Source: Methylobacillus methanolivorans
Lineage (GTDB): Bacteria; Pseudomonadota; Gammaproteobacteria; Burkholderiales; Methylophilaceae
NCBI RefSeq assembly: GCF_044751345.1
Contig: NZ_JBIWXY010000001.1
Location: 1,054,001-1,118,000, forward strand
Length of the DNA: 64,000 nucleotides
Direction: 5' to 3'
Shown here: piece by piece, positions 42,412 to 51,327 of the stretch
How the letters are laid out: each line of letters starts with the position of its first letter
How positions within the stretch are numbered: position 1 is the first letter of the stretch
Program-made: the position numbers and the translations under genes
Notes under the pieces: model-generated
Told to the model about the DNA's origin: nothing
The model's database searches: none
What the model saw: the letters and a program-made list of their open reading frames with translations, nothing else

Positions 42412-43319
42412 GTGACAAGCCTCACCCTGGGGTCTAGCCTGACGTAAAGTAAATCGGTGAGCAGATTAATGACAACATAGCTCAGGGCAATCACCACCAC
42501 GCAGGCTTGCGTCACCGGGTAATCACGCTTTTCTATTGATTCAACCAGCAGGCGGCCTATACCTTCCCAGCCGAACACGGTTTCAGTAATCACCGTGCCC
42601 GCCAGCAGGCTACCTAATTGCAAGCCGACAACGGTCACGATAGGCAGCAAAGCCGCTCGTAGTGCATGGCGCAAGATCACTTTACGCTCGCTAATCCCCT
42701 TGGCACGTGCGGTACGAACAAAATCCTCACTCAACACTTCGAGCAAGCTGGCACGGGTCATCCGTGTGAGAATGGCAGCCAAGCCGAAGCCTAGCGTCAG
42801 TGCAGGCAATATGATGGCCCCAGGTTCACTCATGCCGCTCACCGGCAACCAACCCAGCCACAAGGCCAGCAGCAACATCAATAATGGCCCAAGCCAGAAA
42901 TGCGGCATGGCGGACAAACTCAGGCTGAGTAAGGTTGCCAGCCCATCTGGCCAACGCCCCTGCTTGAGCGCGGCAATAATGCCCAAGGGCAGGCCTATGC
43001 CCACCGCAATCAACAAGGCACACAGTGCCAGGCTAGCGGTGGCTGGCAATCGCTCGAGCAAAGTATCGGCAATGGGCTGGCGACTATGAATGGAACGACC
43101 AAAATCGCCTTGCGACAAAGCCACCAGATAATGGCCAAACTGCACTGGCAGCGGCTGATCCAGCCCCAATTGCGCACGCAACTGGTCACGATCAGCCATG
43201 GGGGCAGATTCCCCCAGCATCACCTCAACCGGGTCACCAGGCACCAGGTGTACAAGCAAAAAGGTCAGTAGCAACACACCAAAAACAACGGGCACAATGC
43301 CCACTACGCGTTTAAGCAT
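42408..43319 (-). CDS. Peptide-type ABC transporter permease (DppB-like)
   Basis: The 303-residue permease starts LKRVVGIVPVVFGVLLLTFLLVHLVPGDP, the DppB/OppB signature, and has the EAA region RTARAKGISERKVILRHALRAALLPI. It overlaps the YkuD gene by 8 bp and the DppC-like gene by 4 bp. The substrate is predicted to be a peptide or similar; the neighbouring YkuD gene hints at murein peptides (inference). Confidence 0.93.
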   Translation of the reverse strand: MLKRVVGIVPVVFGVLLLTFLLVHLVPGDPVEVMLGESAPMADRDQLRAQLGLDQPLPVQFGHYLVALSQGDFGRSIHSRQPIADTLLERLPATASLALCALLIAVGIGLPLGIIAALKQGRWPDGLATLLSLSLSAMPHFWLGPLLMLLLALWLGWLPVSGMSEPGAIILPALTLGFGLAAILTRMTRASLLEVLSEDFVRTARAKGISERKVILRHALRAALLPIVTVVGLQLGSLLAGTVITETVFGWEGIGRLLVESIEKRDYPVTQACVVVIALSYVVINLLTDLLYVRLDPRVRLVT

Positions 43320-43794
43320 CCCGCACCATCACGGGAGTGTGCAATGGCACCAGATCAAACAAAGCTGCCACGTCATCGTTACGCATGCGGATGCAGCCAT
43401 GCGAATGCGGCTCGCTCATAGGCTCGCTATCAGGGGTGCCATGAATATAGATATAGCGCTGCATGCTATCGACATCTCCCAAGCGATTGAAACCCGGCTC
43501 ACATCCTGACAGCCAGAGGATGCGGGTCAGTATCCAATCTCGCCCAGGGTGTTGCGCATGCAACTCAGGCGTCCACACTTCACCCGTAGGCCTACGGGCT
43601 CGGAACACAGCCCCCAGCGGCTGTCCATCGCCTATCTTGGCGCGCACCACATGCATGCCACGCGGGGTGCAATAACTGTTTTTCTGCTCGCCTACTCCCT
43701 TGAGCGCTGTTGAGATCGGGAACTGCCTGAGCACTTGCCCAAGATCATCAAGCAAACACAAGGTCTGGGATGAGATGGAAACCTCTATCCGCAT
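43312..43794 (-). CDS. YkuD-domain L,D-transpeptidase/L,D-carboxypeptidase without signal peptide
   Basis: The 160-residue protein is a single YkuD domain with the active site HGTPDSEPMSEPHSHGCIRM (catalytic Cys in SHGCIRM). It starts MRIEVSISSQTLCLLDDLG, the usual first strands of the fold, with no signal peptide or membrane anchor. Periplasmic L,D-transpeptidases need export, so this one is probably cytoplasmic, like the YkuD-type L,D-carboxypeptidases ElsL of Acinetobacter and LdcV of Vibrio that trim recycled tetrapeptides. It is wedged between a binding-protein gene (0 bp) and dppB (8-bp overlap). Confidence 0.85.
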   Translation of the reverse strand: MRIEVSISSQTLCLLDDLGQVLRQFPISTALKGVGEQKNSYCTPRGMHVVRAKIGDGQPLGAVFRARRPTGEVWTPELHAQHPGRDWILTRILWLSGCEPGFNRLGDVDSMQRYIYIHGTPDSEPMSEPHSHGCIRMRNDDVAALFDLVPLHTPVMVRDA

Positions 43795-45297
43795 CTAGAA
43801 GCCCTCCAGGGTATTCTTTCCAGGGAATACAGACTTCAACTTGCTGCGCTTAACGTCCACCAAACCATCCCAGCTACCGTCCGGGTGCAACTGGTAGCCA
43901 AGGATGTGCTGGCGCGTGGCGGCAAACTGGCCTTCGTACCACAACGGGATATAGGGCAACTGCTCATGAACACGCGCCGCCACCTTGGCCCAATCGCTCA
44001 CCATAATCAGCTCATCAGTTTTCTCGTCCGCATAGTGACCACGGTTGGCACCTTTAGGCGGGATGGAGGATGAATGGAATGCCAGGTGATAAATTTCTGG
44101 CGTCTTGATACCTACCCACATCAAGCCGTAAAGCTGGAAATTGCCACGCTTGATGTCATCGAAAAAAGTCCCCCAATCCAGGCTGCGGATTTCCAGCTCA
44201 ATCCCAGCTTCGCGCATCTGCGCTTGCATCATGGTGGCAAGCCTGACGCGTTGAGCATCAGTAGACGTTTTATAGACCAGCTTGAGTGGCAGGCTCACAC
44301 CAGCACGCTGCAACAACTCCCGCGCCAGTGCGGGATCGTATTGATAAGGCACCAGCTCGCTGTTGCCGGCCCAATGTTCTGGCGGCAGGATGGTTTCTGC
44401 TGGACGGCTGCCTCCAACCAGGGTATGGCGGATGATAGATTCACGGTCGATCGCATGCGCCAAGGCTTGACGTACCAGCGGCTTTTGCAACGCCGTATCT
44501 TGCATGTTCAGGCCAATATAAGCGAAATTGGAACCTGGGGATTCCTGTACTTGCAGCCCAGGCTGTTTTTTCAGATACTCCACCAGCTCGGGAGGCAAAT
44601 CCCCCTGCAAGATATCGGTTTCACCACGCACCAGCTTAAGCACGCGCACTGTCGGGTCACGGATTTCCTCGAAGACGAAACGCTTGCGGTCAGACTGGCG
44701 TTCCAGATTAAGCGAGCGCTGCCAGGAGATAAACTTGAACGGCCCGCTGCCAACAGGCTCTCGTGAAAAATCATGCGCACGTGCGATCAATTCAGCCGGG
44801 AGGATGCCGAGGATCAGCCGCGAAGGAAAGTTGCTGTCCGCATCCTTGAGAAAAAAATCCAGCGTATTCTCATCACGCACTTCAATTTTGCTGATATTGG
44901 CAAACTCAGCAGCATGTGGAGAATCCGCTAACTCAAGTACAGATTGATAGGTAGCAGCAACATCCTCAGCCGTGAGGTAGCGCCCGTCATGAAAGGTCCG
45001 CCCATGCTGCCCCAGTGTAAAGCGAAACAGGCGTGGCGAAAGCACACGCCAACTTGCCAAGGAAGATGCAGGGTGAGAATTGGCATCGAAATCGACCAGC
45101 GAGCGATAAAGCAGACGATTGACGCGTGCAGAAGCAGCGTCCGTGGCATAACGCGGGTCCAGCGTTTGCGGCAGTTGGCTGACGGCGCTACGGATTTGCA
45201 CCGGGGCAGTATCGCGACTACAGGCATCCAGCAATAGCAGCGATGCCACCATCAGGGTAGCCAGGCTGCCAAGCCGCCATGCCTGCCGCCACATCAC
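43795..45297 (-). CDS. Peptide ABC transporter substrate-binding lipoprotein (SBP_bac_5)
   Basis: The 500-residue protein has a lipoprotein signal with lipobox LLLDAC (Cys26) and the family-5 binding-protein fold: ISQLPQTLDPRYATD-like start, DGRYLTAEDVAATYQSVL and VRQALAHAIDRESI. Family members bind oligopeptides, murein peptides, nickel or other ligands. The start is GTG at 45297 or ATG at 45294; both overlap the rlmD stop. It is the first of four transporter-linked genes (SBP, YkuD, DppB, DppC). Confidence 0.92.
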   Translation of the reverse strand: MMWRQAWRLGSLATLMVASLLLLDACSRDTAPVQIRSAVSQLPQTLDPRYATDAASARVNRLLYRSLVDFDANSHPASSLASWRVLSPRLFRFTLGQHGRTFHDGRYLTAEDVAATYQSVLELADSPHAAEFANISKIEVRDENTLDFFLKDADSNFPSRLILGILPAELIARAHDFSREPVGSGPFKFISWQRSLNLERQSDRKRFVFEEIRDPTVRVLKLVRGETDILQGDLPPELVEYLKKQPGLQVQESPGSNFAYIGLNMQDTALQKPLVRQALAHAIDRESIIRHTLVGGSRPAETILPPEHWAGNSELVPYQYDPALARELLQRAGVSLPLKLVYKTSTDAQRVRLATMMQAQMREAGIELEIRSLDWGTFFDDIKRGNFQLYGLMWVGIKTPEIYHLAFHSSSIPPKGANRGHYADEKTDELIMVSDWAKVAARVHEQLPYIPLWYEGQFAATRQHILGYQLHPDGSWDGLVDVKRSKLKSVFPGKNTLEGF

Positions 45298-46631
45298 GGG
45301 GCTGCTCTCTCAAAGAGTGCGATAGATTCCACATGCGAGGTATGCGGGAACATATTGATCACGCCACTGGCGAGCAATCGATAACCCTTGGTGTGCACCA
45401 AGATGCCAGCATCACGCGCCAAGGTAGCGGGGTTACATGACACATAAACAATACGTTGCGGCACATGCGAAGTATCGGCTGCGGTATCTTCCGCATCGGG
45501 CAATGCCTTCACCAGCTCCATGGCGCCATCGCGTGGTGGATCAATCAACCACTTGTCAAACTTACCTAGCGATTGCAGAAGCCCAGGCGTCATCTTGAAC
45601 AAGTCGGCCTCCTGAAACTCCACCTGCCCGCCCAGGCCATTGAGTGCAGCACTTTCATGCGCACGCGCCACCAGCGCTGCCGAACCTTCCGTACCGAATA
45701 CAGAAGCACCGCTACGCGCAATCGGCAGCGTAAAGTTACCCAAGCCACAGAAGAAATCGGCAATGCGCTCATCCGCCTGCGGTTGCAGCAACTGCATGGC
45801 ACGGCGCAGCATCACGCGGTTGATATGTGGATTCACCTGGGTAAACTCGGTAGGCTTGAAGGGATAAGTCAGGTCGAATTCTGGCAATGAGTAACTCAAG
45901 CCTGGCCCTTGCTGCGGATAGAAAGGCTGAACCGTGTCCGGCCCCTTGCTCTGCGTCCAGATTTCCACGCCGTATTGATCAGCAAACGCCTTGATAGGCG
46001 CGGTATCCTGCGGTTGCAATGGCTCCAGGATGCGTAACACCAGCACGGTAGCCAATTCACCCACGGCCACCTCGATCTGCGGTACGCGCTCACGGATGCT
46101 CAGCTTGCCCACCAGATCCTTCATCGGCTCGATGAGATTGGAAATGGCTGGCGGCAAGACTTTGCAGCTGTCCATGTCAGCGACAAAGCTGCTGGATTTC
46201 TCATTGAAGCCAACCAACACCCCACCCTTTTTTTCCACATAACGCACACGCAAGCGCGCCTTGTGACGATAGCCCCAGGCAGGGCCGTAGATAGGCGGCA
46301 GCATACGCTCGGAATGCGTCTTGCCGATATGCCAGAGGTTGCCTTCAAGCATGCGCTGCTTGGCCGCCACCTGACCGGAAAACTCCAGGTGCTGCAAGGC
46401 ACAACCACCACAGATACCGAAGTGTTTACAGGCTGGCTCGGTACGCAGATGCGAAGCCTGCAACACGTCCACCACGTCAGCAACCTCGTATCTATCCTTG
46501 CGGCGACGAGTCTTGTAGGTCACGTGCTCCCCCGGAAGGGCGCCGTCGATAAAAATGGTTTTGCCCTCAACGTGGGCTACGCCTCGACCCTCGTGGTCGA
46601 GTGCTTCAACTAATGCGATTGTATTGCTCAT
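45294..46631 (-). CDS. rlmD: 23S rRNA (uracil(1939)-C5)-methyltransferase
   Basis: The 445-residue SAM enzyme has an N-terminal TRAM domain (VEALDHEGRGVAHVEGKTIFIDGALPGE), a [4Fe-4S] cluster motif CKHFGICGGCALQHL, the SAM region ADFFCGLGNFTLPIA, and the catalytic end VYVSCNPATLARD with the nucleophilic Cys. I chose the ATG at 46631 over an upstream TTG. It lies between the exonuclease gene and the transporter operon. Confidence 0.95.
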   Translation of the reverse strand: MSNTIALVEALDHEGRGVAHVEGKTIFIDGALPGEHVTYKTRRRKDRYEVADVVDVLQASHLRTEPACKHFGICGGCALQHLEFSGQVAAKQRMLEGNLWHIGKTHSERMLPPIYGPAWGYRHKARLRVRYVEKKGGVLVGFNEKSSSFVADMDSCKVLPPAISNLIEPMKDLVGKLSIRERVPQIEVAVGELATVLVLRILEPLQPQDTAPIKAFADQYGVEIWTQSKGPDTVQPFYPQQGPGLSYSLPEFDLTYPFKPTEFTQVNPHINRVMLRRAMQLLQPQADERIADFFCGLGNFTLPIARSGASVFGTEGSAALVARAHESAALNGLGGQVEFQEADLFKMTPGLLQSLGKFDKWLIDPPRDGAMELVKALPDAEDTAADTSHVPQRIVYVSCNPATLARDAGILVHTKGYRLLASGVINMFPHTSHVESIALFERAAP

Positions 46632-46665
46632 GGATTGTGTCAAATAATGCCAGGCAAGCAGTGAT

Positions 46666-47442
46666 TTATTGCTGCCAGTGAGTTAAGAATTCCTGCCAAT
46701 GCTGACCCGGATAGCCAGCCAAAGTGTCGCGCACCAATGCCACCTCTTGCTCATAGGCCGCTTGATCCAGCACGCCACGCATACGCTGGAAGCGCAAATA
46801 AACGAGATAAGTATTGGCTACGTCGGTTTCACAATAATCCCGGATCGCGTTGATTTCGCCACGCACAAACGCATCCCAGACCTTGCTGCCATCCATGCCC
46901 AGCTTGCCGGGAAAACCACACAATTGCGCGATTTCATCCAGCGGCGCATTGGCACGGCCATTGTAAAGCGCCAGCAAGTCCATCAAATCCAGGTGGCGTG
47001 TATGGTAGCGGCTGATGTAATTATTCCACTTGAACTCGCGGTCATCGTCACCCAAGTCCCAATACCGTGGCGCGCTGATGCCATGCACCAGCGCCCGGTA
47101 ATGCAGCACTGGCAAGTCAAAACCGCTGCCGTTCCACGACACCAAGTTAGGTGTGTATTTCTCAATGCCGTCATAAAAGCGCTGGATGATCTCCTGCTCT
47201 GTCGCATCAGCACTGCCCAGCGTCCAGACACGGAAGCTATCTCCCTCCCGCAAGGCGCATGAAATCGCCACCACACGATGCTGATGCAAAGGCAGGAACT
47301 CGCTGCCATTGTGCTGGCGACGCTTGTGGAATGCCACGCGCGCCACATCTTCATCCGTCGTTTCGGCTGGCAGGCTGTAAAGCTTGCGCAAGCCATCAGT
47401 ATCCGGGATGGTTTCTATGTCAAATATCAGCGTGGGTGTCAT
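46666..47442 (-). CDS. Predicted 3'-5' exonuclease (PolB-exonuclease-like, DEDD fold)
   Basis: The 258-residue protein has the three exonuclease motifs of the RNase H-like DEDDy group: FDIETIPD (residues 6-13), LVSWNGSGFDLPVL near residue 97 and YCETDVANTYLVYLRF near residue 205. It lacks a polymerase domain. Family members in proteobacteria are annotated as predicted PolB-like 3'-5' exonucleases; the biological role is not established. It starts the rlmD operon. Confidence 0.87.
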   Translation of the reverse strand: MTPTLIFDIETIPDTDGLRKLYSLPAETTDEDVARVAFHKRRQHNGSEFLPLHQHRVVAISCALREGDSFRVWTLGSADATEQEIIQRFYDGIEKYTPNLVSWNGSGFDLPVLHYRALVHGISAPRYWDLGDDDREFKWNNYISRYHTRHLDLMDLLALYNGRANAPLDEIAQLCGFPGKLGMDGSKVWDAFVRGEINAIRDYCETDVANTYLVYLRFQRMRGVLDQAAYEQEVALVRDTLAGYPGQHWQEFLTHWQQ

Positions 47443-47467
47443 GTACGTGCTTTACTTGTTTGCATGC

Positions 47468-47884
47468 TTATTTCTTCACCCAACCACTACCATCCTGGTA
47501 GTACCAGCCGCCCTGGGCCTTCTGTATCCAACGCTGGGCAAAGGTACTACGCACTTCAGCCTCCCACTCGGGATGACTGTTGGCATTGGCGATTTCCTTG
47601 TATAGCGCGTTGCGATCATTGTTTTCTGCCGCGACCAACCCATTCAGGCTCTGGCGCTGGGCCAGCGGCACCGCATTGGCGTCCCGCACAGCCACCAGTC
47701 CATCCCGCGTGAAACCGACCGCGCCGCTGGCATAAAAGCCAGACAACTGGGCGTGGCGTGCCTGCATGCTGTTTTTAATAGTAGAAATCGCCGGCGTGTT
47801 AATTTCCAGATCAGCCGCCGCCTGCACCAAGGGAGTCACCATCAACCCAGCCAACAACATGCTGTATGCAATAAATTTTTTCAT
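47468..47884 (-). CDS. ydbL: YdbL family periplasmic protein (DUF1318)
   Basis: The 138-residue protein has a signal peptide (cleavage near VQAAA, residue 23) and the DUF1318 pattern: SMQARHAQLSGFYASGAVGFTRDGLVAVRD and LVAAENNDRNALYKEIA. A C-terminal extension ends RWIQKAQGGWYYQDGSGWVKK, the usual YdbL tail. In E. coli YdbL acts as a chaperone for YdbH-YnbE envelope-bridge assembly. It begins at the base after the ynbE stop. Confidence 0.9.
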   Translation of the reverse strand: MKKFIAYSMLLAGLMVTPLVQAAADLEINTPAISTIKNSMQARHAQLSGFYASGAVGFTRDGLVAVRDANAVPLAQRQSLNGLVAAENNDRNALYKEIANANSHPEWEAEVRSTFAQRWIQKAQGGWYYQDGSGWVKK

Positions 47885-48079
47885 TTATTTTGTCTCCTGT
47901 TGGCTATTAGCAGGTGCTGCCTTGCCATCGGTCTTTTCCTTGAGCTGCCAGACATCGTCAATAATCCGGTCAGCCGCTTTTTCCGCGGCCGCAGCCGGAA
48001 AGTAAATATTGATCGTAACGCAAGCAGGTAGTGCCATGATGCTGAATGCCACTAGCGCTAATTTCCAGTTTTTTTGCAT
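47885..48079 (-). CDS. ynbE: YnbE family lipoprotein
   Basis: The 64-residue lipoprotein has lipobox ALPAC (Cys20) followed by VTINIYFPAAAAEKAADRIIDDVW, the core of YnbE. In E. coli it is anchored in the outer membrane, and its strands extend the YdbH groove to form the lipid-transport bridge. It is encoded between ydbH and ydbL, all on one strand. Confidence 0.93.
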   Translation of the reverse strand: MQKNWKLALVAFSIMALPACVTINIYFPAAAAEKAADRIIDDVWQLKEKTDGKAAPANSQQETK

Positions 48080-48153
48080 TGCACATTCCTTTAATGCTAT
48101 CCGGCAGAATTGTACCCTAGTCAGTGTTTTCCCGGCAGGGCTGGTCAGCAGAG

Positions 48154-49968
48154 CTATTTGATAATCGGCTTGCTATTACCTTCAGTCACCCGCTTGAGGC
48201 GCGCCAGCAGATCACTCCAGCCTACATTGTGGTTGTAGCCCATCACCGTGATCGCCGGGATGCCACTGCCCTTGACGATCACATAGCCCTGCGGCGTATA
48301 TTCCACCCCGCTCATCAGGCAGACATCATTGCGTAGCTGGCAATTCCAGCCGATCTGCTTGTAATTGAACTCACTGAAAAACCGCAGCACGCTACGCTGT
48401 ATCGCCGCAGCCGCTCCAGCGCCACCCAAGGCGGTAATGTTCTCCACCGCACGTTGCGAGATTTTTTTGCGATAACTGCCAGGGCTGCTATAAAGCCGTG
48501 CATCAAAGCTCACCGGCTGCCAGTTGGATAACTCCAGGTTAGCCACATCGCCATCCAGCTTGCCCTCAATCGCACCAAACGAGAAAGTGCGGGTGATGTC
48601 GCCCAGATCCAGCCTGCGCATCTGCACATCGGCATGCAGCCTGGAAGCCGCGCCCAGCGGGGTCTGCATGCTGAGGTTACTCACAGAGATGTTGCCGTTG
48701 AACATCTGGAACAATAAATCGCCATTGGTCGTCAGGTTGCCACGGCTATAAGTCACCATCGGAATCGCCGCCGCCACTTTGCCCTCCATGCGCGGCCAGC
48801 CCAGCGCCTGGCTCAAGACAGGCATGGAAATAGGCACCAGGTTGGCACGCAAGTGCCAGTGCCAATCACCCGCAGCCCGTGTGGCAGAGACATCCGTCAG
48901 ACTCAATGCACCATCTAGAATCGGCAGGTAAAGCTGCGACATGGTGAGGGAATAGCGATTGAGGTCAGCCAGCACACTGGCTTCCCCCAGCGGGATTTTG
49001 AGGAAATGCCCGCCAGCATAAGCAAGCTGCGCCACCTGTGCCTCGTCATACGACCAGGGAATATGGCTATTCAGCTTATACAAGGCAAAGCGGCCATCCT
49101 GATCTTCCAGATCCACATCATTGAGCGCCAGCAAGGCAGACACTGGCTCGCCATTGCGCCACTCAAACTTCATGCTGCCCTGCCCGGCAATATCGAGTTT
49201 ATTCAACGCGCTATCCGCCAATAGCGGTTGCAGCAACAAGTGGTACAGCGGCGCTAACTGCAACTGCGCAGCATCTATCGATAAATCCTGCAGACTGCCC
49301 GCCTGCCAGCGCCCACTCAGCGCAGCCTTGCCCACCTTGGCCAGCGTGACTTCCGCAGCATCCACCTTGATTTCATCCCCGGCATAATACCCACTCGCTA
49401 CCAGACGATGTCCGCCTTCGGCAAAATACCAAGGCTGAGAATACAGCTCCCCACTGCGCCAATCCAGCGCCGCCTGCCACTGCCAACCATTGGCTTGTTG
49501 ACGCAACTCCAGCGATAAATCCGCATTGAGCTTCTCCGCAGCCTGTGTCCCCGCCTGATTACTGAACGAAGCATCGCGCAACGTCAGCGCCACTTGATAT
49601 TGCGCCGCCGCTGCTTTGCCTTGCTTGAGCAGCAAACTGAATGGCAACTTCACATTGGCGGCCTTCAACCCCCCCCGCTCACAACGCCACTCATCCGGCA
49701 CAGGACGCAAGGCCTGATCACAAGCCAGCGTCAGCGCCTGCCAATCAGCACTCCCCTGTTGCCTCAAGTCTGCTTGCAACCGCACTCGTCCATCCAGGCC
49801 CAGCTCACCCTTGACCTTACGCAAACTGACCGAAGGAGCCTCCACAGTCTCGGCCTCTATGGTGATACGGCTGATTGCGTGTGCAGGCAAGGTCAAAGAC
49901 AACATGCCGCAGATGAAGCCCATCCAGACAATCGTAGCATTGCGCCGATGACGAATCCCATCTCTCAT
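48154..49968 (-). CDS. ydbH: YdbH-like envelope-bridge protein (AsmA-like superfamily)
   Basis: The 604-residue protein has an N-terminal membrane/signal segment (about residues 12-32) and a long beta-rich body of AsmA-like repeats ending with a Cys-containing tail (IGWNCQLRNDVCLMSGVEYTPQGYVIVKGSGIPAITVMGY). E. coli YdbH is longer (about 880). With YnbE and YdbL it forms one of three partly redundant phospholipid bridges (with TamB and YhdP). A decayed copy of its 5' part lies upstream at 50973-51150. Confidence 0.88.
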   Translation of the reverse strand: MRDGIRHRRNATIVWMGFICGMLSLTLPAHAISRITIEAETVEAPSVSLRKVKGELGLDGRVRLQADLRQQGSADWQALTLACDQALRPVPDEWRCERGGLKAANVKLPFSLLLKQGKAAAAQYQVALTLRDASFSNQAGTQAAEKLNADLSLELRQQANGWQWQAALDWRSGELYSQPWYFAEGGHRLVASGYYAGDEIKVDAAEVTLAKVGKAALSGRWQAGSLQDLSIDAAQLQLAPLYHLLLQPLLADSALNKLDIAGQGSMKFEWRNGEPVSALLALNDVDLEDQDGRFALYKLNSHIPWSYDEAQVAQLAYAGGHFLKIPLGEASVLADLNRYSLTMSQLYLPILDGALSLTDVSATRAAGDWHWHLRANLVPISMPVLSQALGWPRMEGKVAAAIPMVTYSRGNLTTNGDLLFQMFNGNISVSNLSMQTPLGAASRLHADVQMRRLDLGDITRTFSFGAIEGKLDGDVANLELSNWQPVSFDARLYSSPGSYRKKISQRAVENITALGGAGAAAAIQRSVLRFFSEFNYKQIGWNCQLRNDVCLMSGVEYTPQGYVIVKGSGIPAITVMGYNHNVGWSDLLARLKRVTEGNSKPIIK

Positions 49969-50345
49969 AAACTATCCAACACGACCACCTTTTATTTAAG
50001 AATAACAACCATGCTGCTTTGGCTTGATTCCAAGTTGCAGCTAACACTTGCTGCTCAACCGCTAGACAATTTTCAAAAGAGACATCCTCACCGCTGATTC
50101 AATAATGCCGCATCTTAATTGCTGTAGGCACTCTCTCAAGTAATCTTAGAGGAGACATTTCCTCTTGTGGCTGGTTGGACATGACGGCATTTCTCAATGC
50201 GGGGCAATCAAGCTAAATTCTAGACGGCCTAATTCAGCATGTATAGCCAAATAGCATTGAAATCATTGAGCAATTGATTGACTTAACTCAAACTCATCCA
50301 ATACGATGAGACTGTCTAAATATAGTTATTTTCAGGAGACCTCCG
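49969..50345. other. Intergenic region, island edge
   Basis: About 380 bp between ydbH (minus) and the histidine-phosphatase gene (plus), AT-richer than its surroundings. It should hold both promoters, but no clear -35/-10 pair stands out. A short inverted repeat AGAGGA/TCCTCT lies near 50150-50168. No attC-like site could be recognised here. Confidence 0.4.
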
Positions 50346-50912
50346 TTGCAAATCGTCCTGATGCGACATGGAAAACCCAAGGTTGACAAACACTACCGAT
50401 TGAACGCCGCAGAGTTTGGCGTTTGGGTTGAGCAATACAACGCCGCAGGTATTGATACAGGATTCCAGCCACCCCAAGAAGCAATTGCGCAAGCCAACCA
50501 ATGTGCTTTCACTGTGTGCAGCAACCTTGAGCGGTCTCTGGAGTCTGCAAGACTCCTTGGAATCAAGCGTATAGGCCTTCACTCATCCATTTTCCGAGAA
50601 ATGGATATACCTAACGCGGCATGGCGCTTTCCAACCCTCTCGTTGCAAACGTGGTTGATATTTTTCCGGCTGGCTTGGGCGCTTGGTTATTCAGGCAAGA
50701 CAGAGTCATTCAAATCAGCCAAAGAAAGGGCACACAGTTGCGCCATACATCTCGCCAATCTAGCCTCAACTCACGGCACTGTATTGTTCGTTGGGCACGG
50801 CTCGCTAAACTGGTTCGTCGCAAAGTATCTCAAGCAGATGGGCTGGCTCTCCGATGAAAAACCACCCAGAAAATATTGGGAATACAGTATTTTTCACATG
50901 CATACAACATAA
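50346..50912 (+). CDS. Histidine phosphatase family protein
   Basis: The 188-residue protein begins QIVLMRHGKPKVDKHYRL, the RHG catalytic motif of the branch-1 histidine phosphatases, and has a second His motif VLFVGHGSLNWFVAKYL near residue 150, plus the Arg in SNLERSLESARLLG. The start is a TTG with AGGAG eight bases upstream. The substrate is unknown. The stop codon is embedded in a TAAC that begins an attC-like site, so it may be integron-cassette cargo. Confidence 0.82.
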   Translation: MQIVLMRHGKPKVDKHYRLNAAEFGVWVEQYNAAGIDTGFQPPQEAIAQANQCAFTVCSNLERSLESARLLGIKRIGLHSSIFREMDIPNAAWRFPTLSLQTWLIFFRLAWALGYSGKTESFKSAKERAHSCAIHLANLASTHGTVLFVGHGSLNWFVAKYLKQMGWLSDEKPPRKYWEYSIFHMHTT

Positions 50913-50972
50913 CATAGCGTTCAACCTCGCCTCATTCAGTCGCTGGACGCTACGCGATAAAACCGCTTAGCG
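50907..50972 (+). other. Weak attC-like site after the phosphatase gene
   Basis: ACATAAC (50907-50913) contains the stop codon and is close to the attC box RYYYAAC. CGTTCAAC follows, a central TCGC/GCGA hairpin (about 50934-50957) lies in the middle, and CTTAGCG (50966-50972) is a poor match to GTTRRRY. The decayed ydbH copy starts at the next base. The layout is right but the right-hand box is degenerate. Confidence 0.35.
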
Positions 50973-51150
50973 CCTGATCACAAGCCAACGCCAGCGCCTA
51001 ACAATCCGCACTCCCCTGTTGTCTCAAGTCTGCTTGCAACCGCACGCGCCCATCCAGACCCAACTCACCTTTGACCTTGCACAAGCTGACCGAATTGGTT
51101 TCTATGTGTCGGCTTCAATGGCAATACTGCTCGCTGCCTGTATTGGCGAC
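50973..51150 (-). pseudogene. Decayed partial copy of ydbH
   Basis: The sequence from 50973 aligns without gaps to 49713 onward, inside the 5' part of ydbH and in the same orientation (offset 1260 bp). By eye about 85-90% of the first 120 bases are identical, then similarity fades. It corresponds to roughly residues 45-85 of YdbH and has no start or reading-frame support. It is a gene remnant, either a duplication or a recombination scar. Confidence 0.75.
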
Positions 51151-51327
51151 ATCTGGTCACTTGTTGCGTTGATACCATGAAATACGATGCTATTATCTAG
51201 CGGAAGATAACTTGATAGAGGCATGCCTGCCCTGCCTTATCGACGACAATTGCAGAATATGCAACGCACCTCACTGCTTGATCAAACAGATACTTAAACG
51301 ATAGATAAATGTTAAGCAAGGATGACG

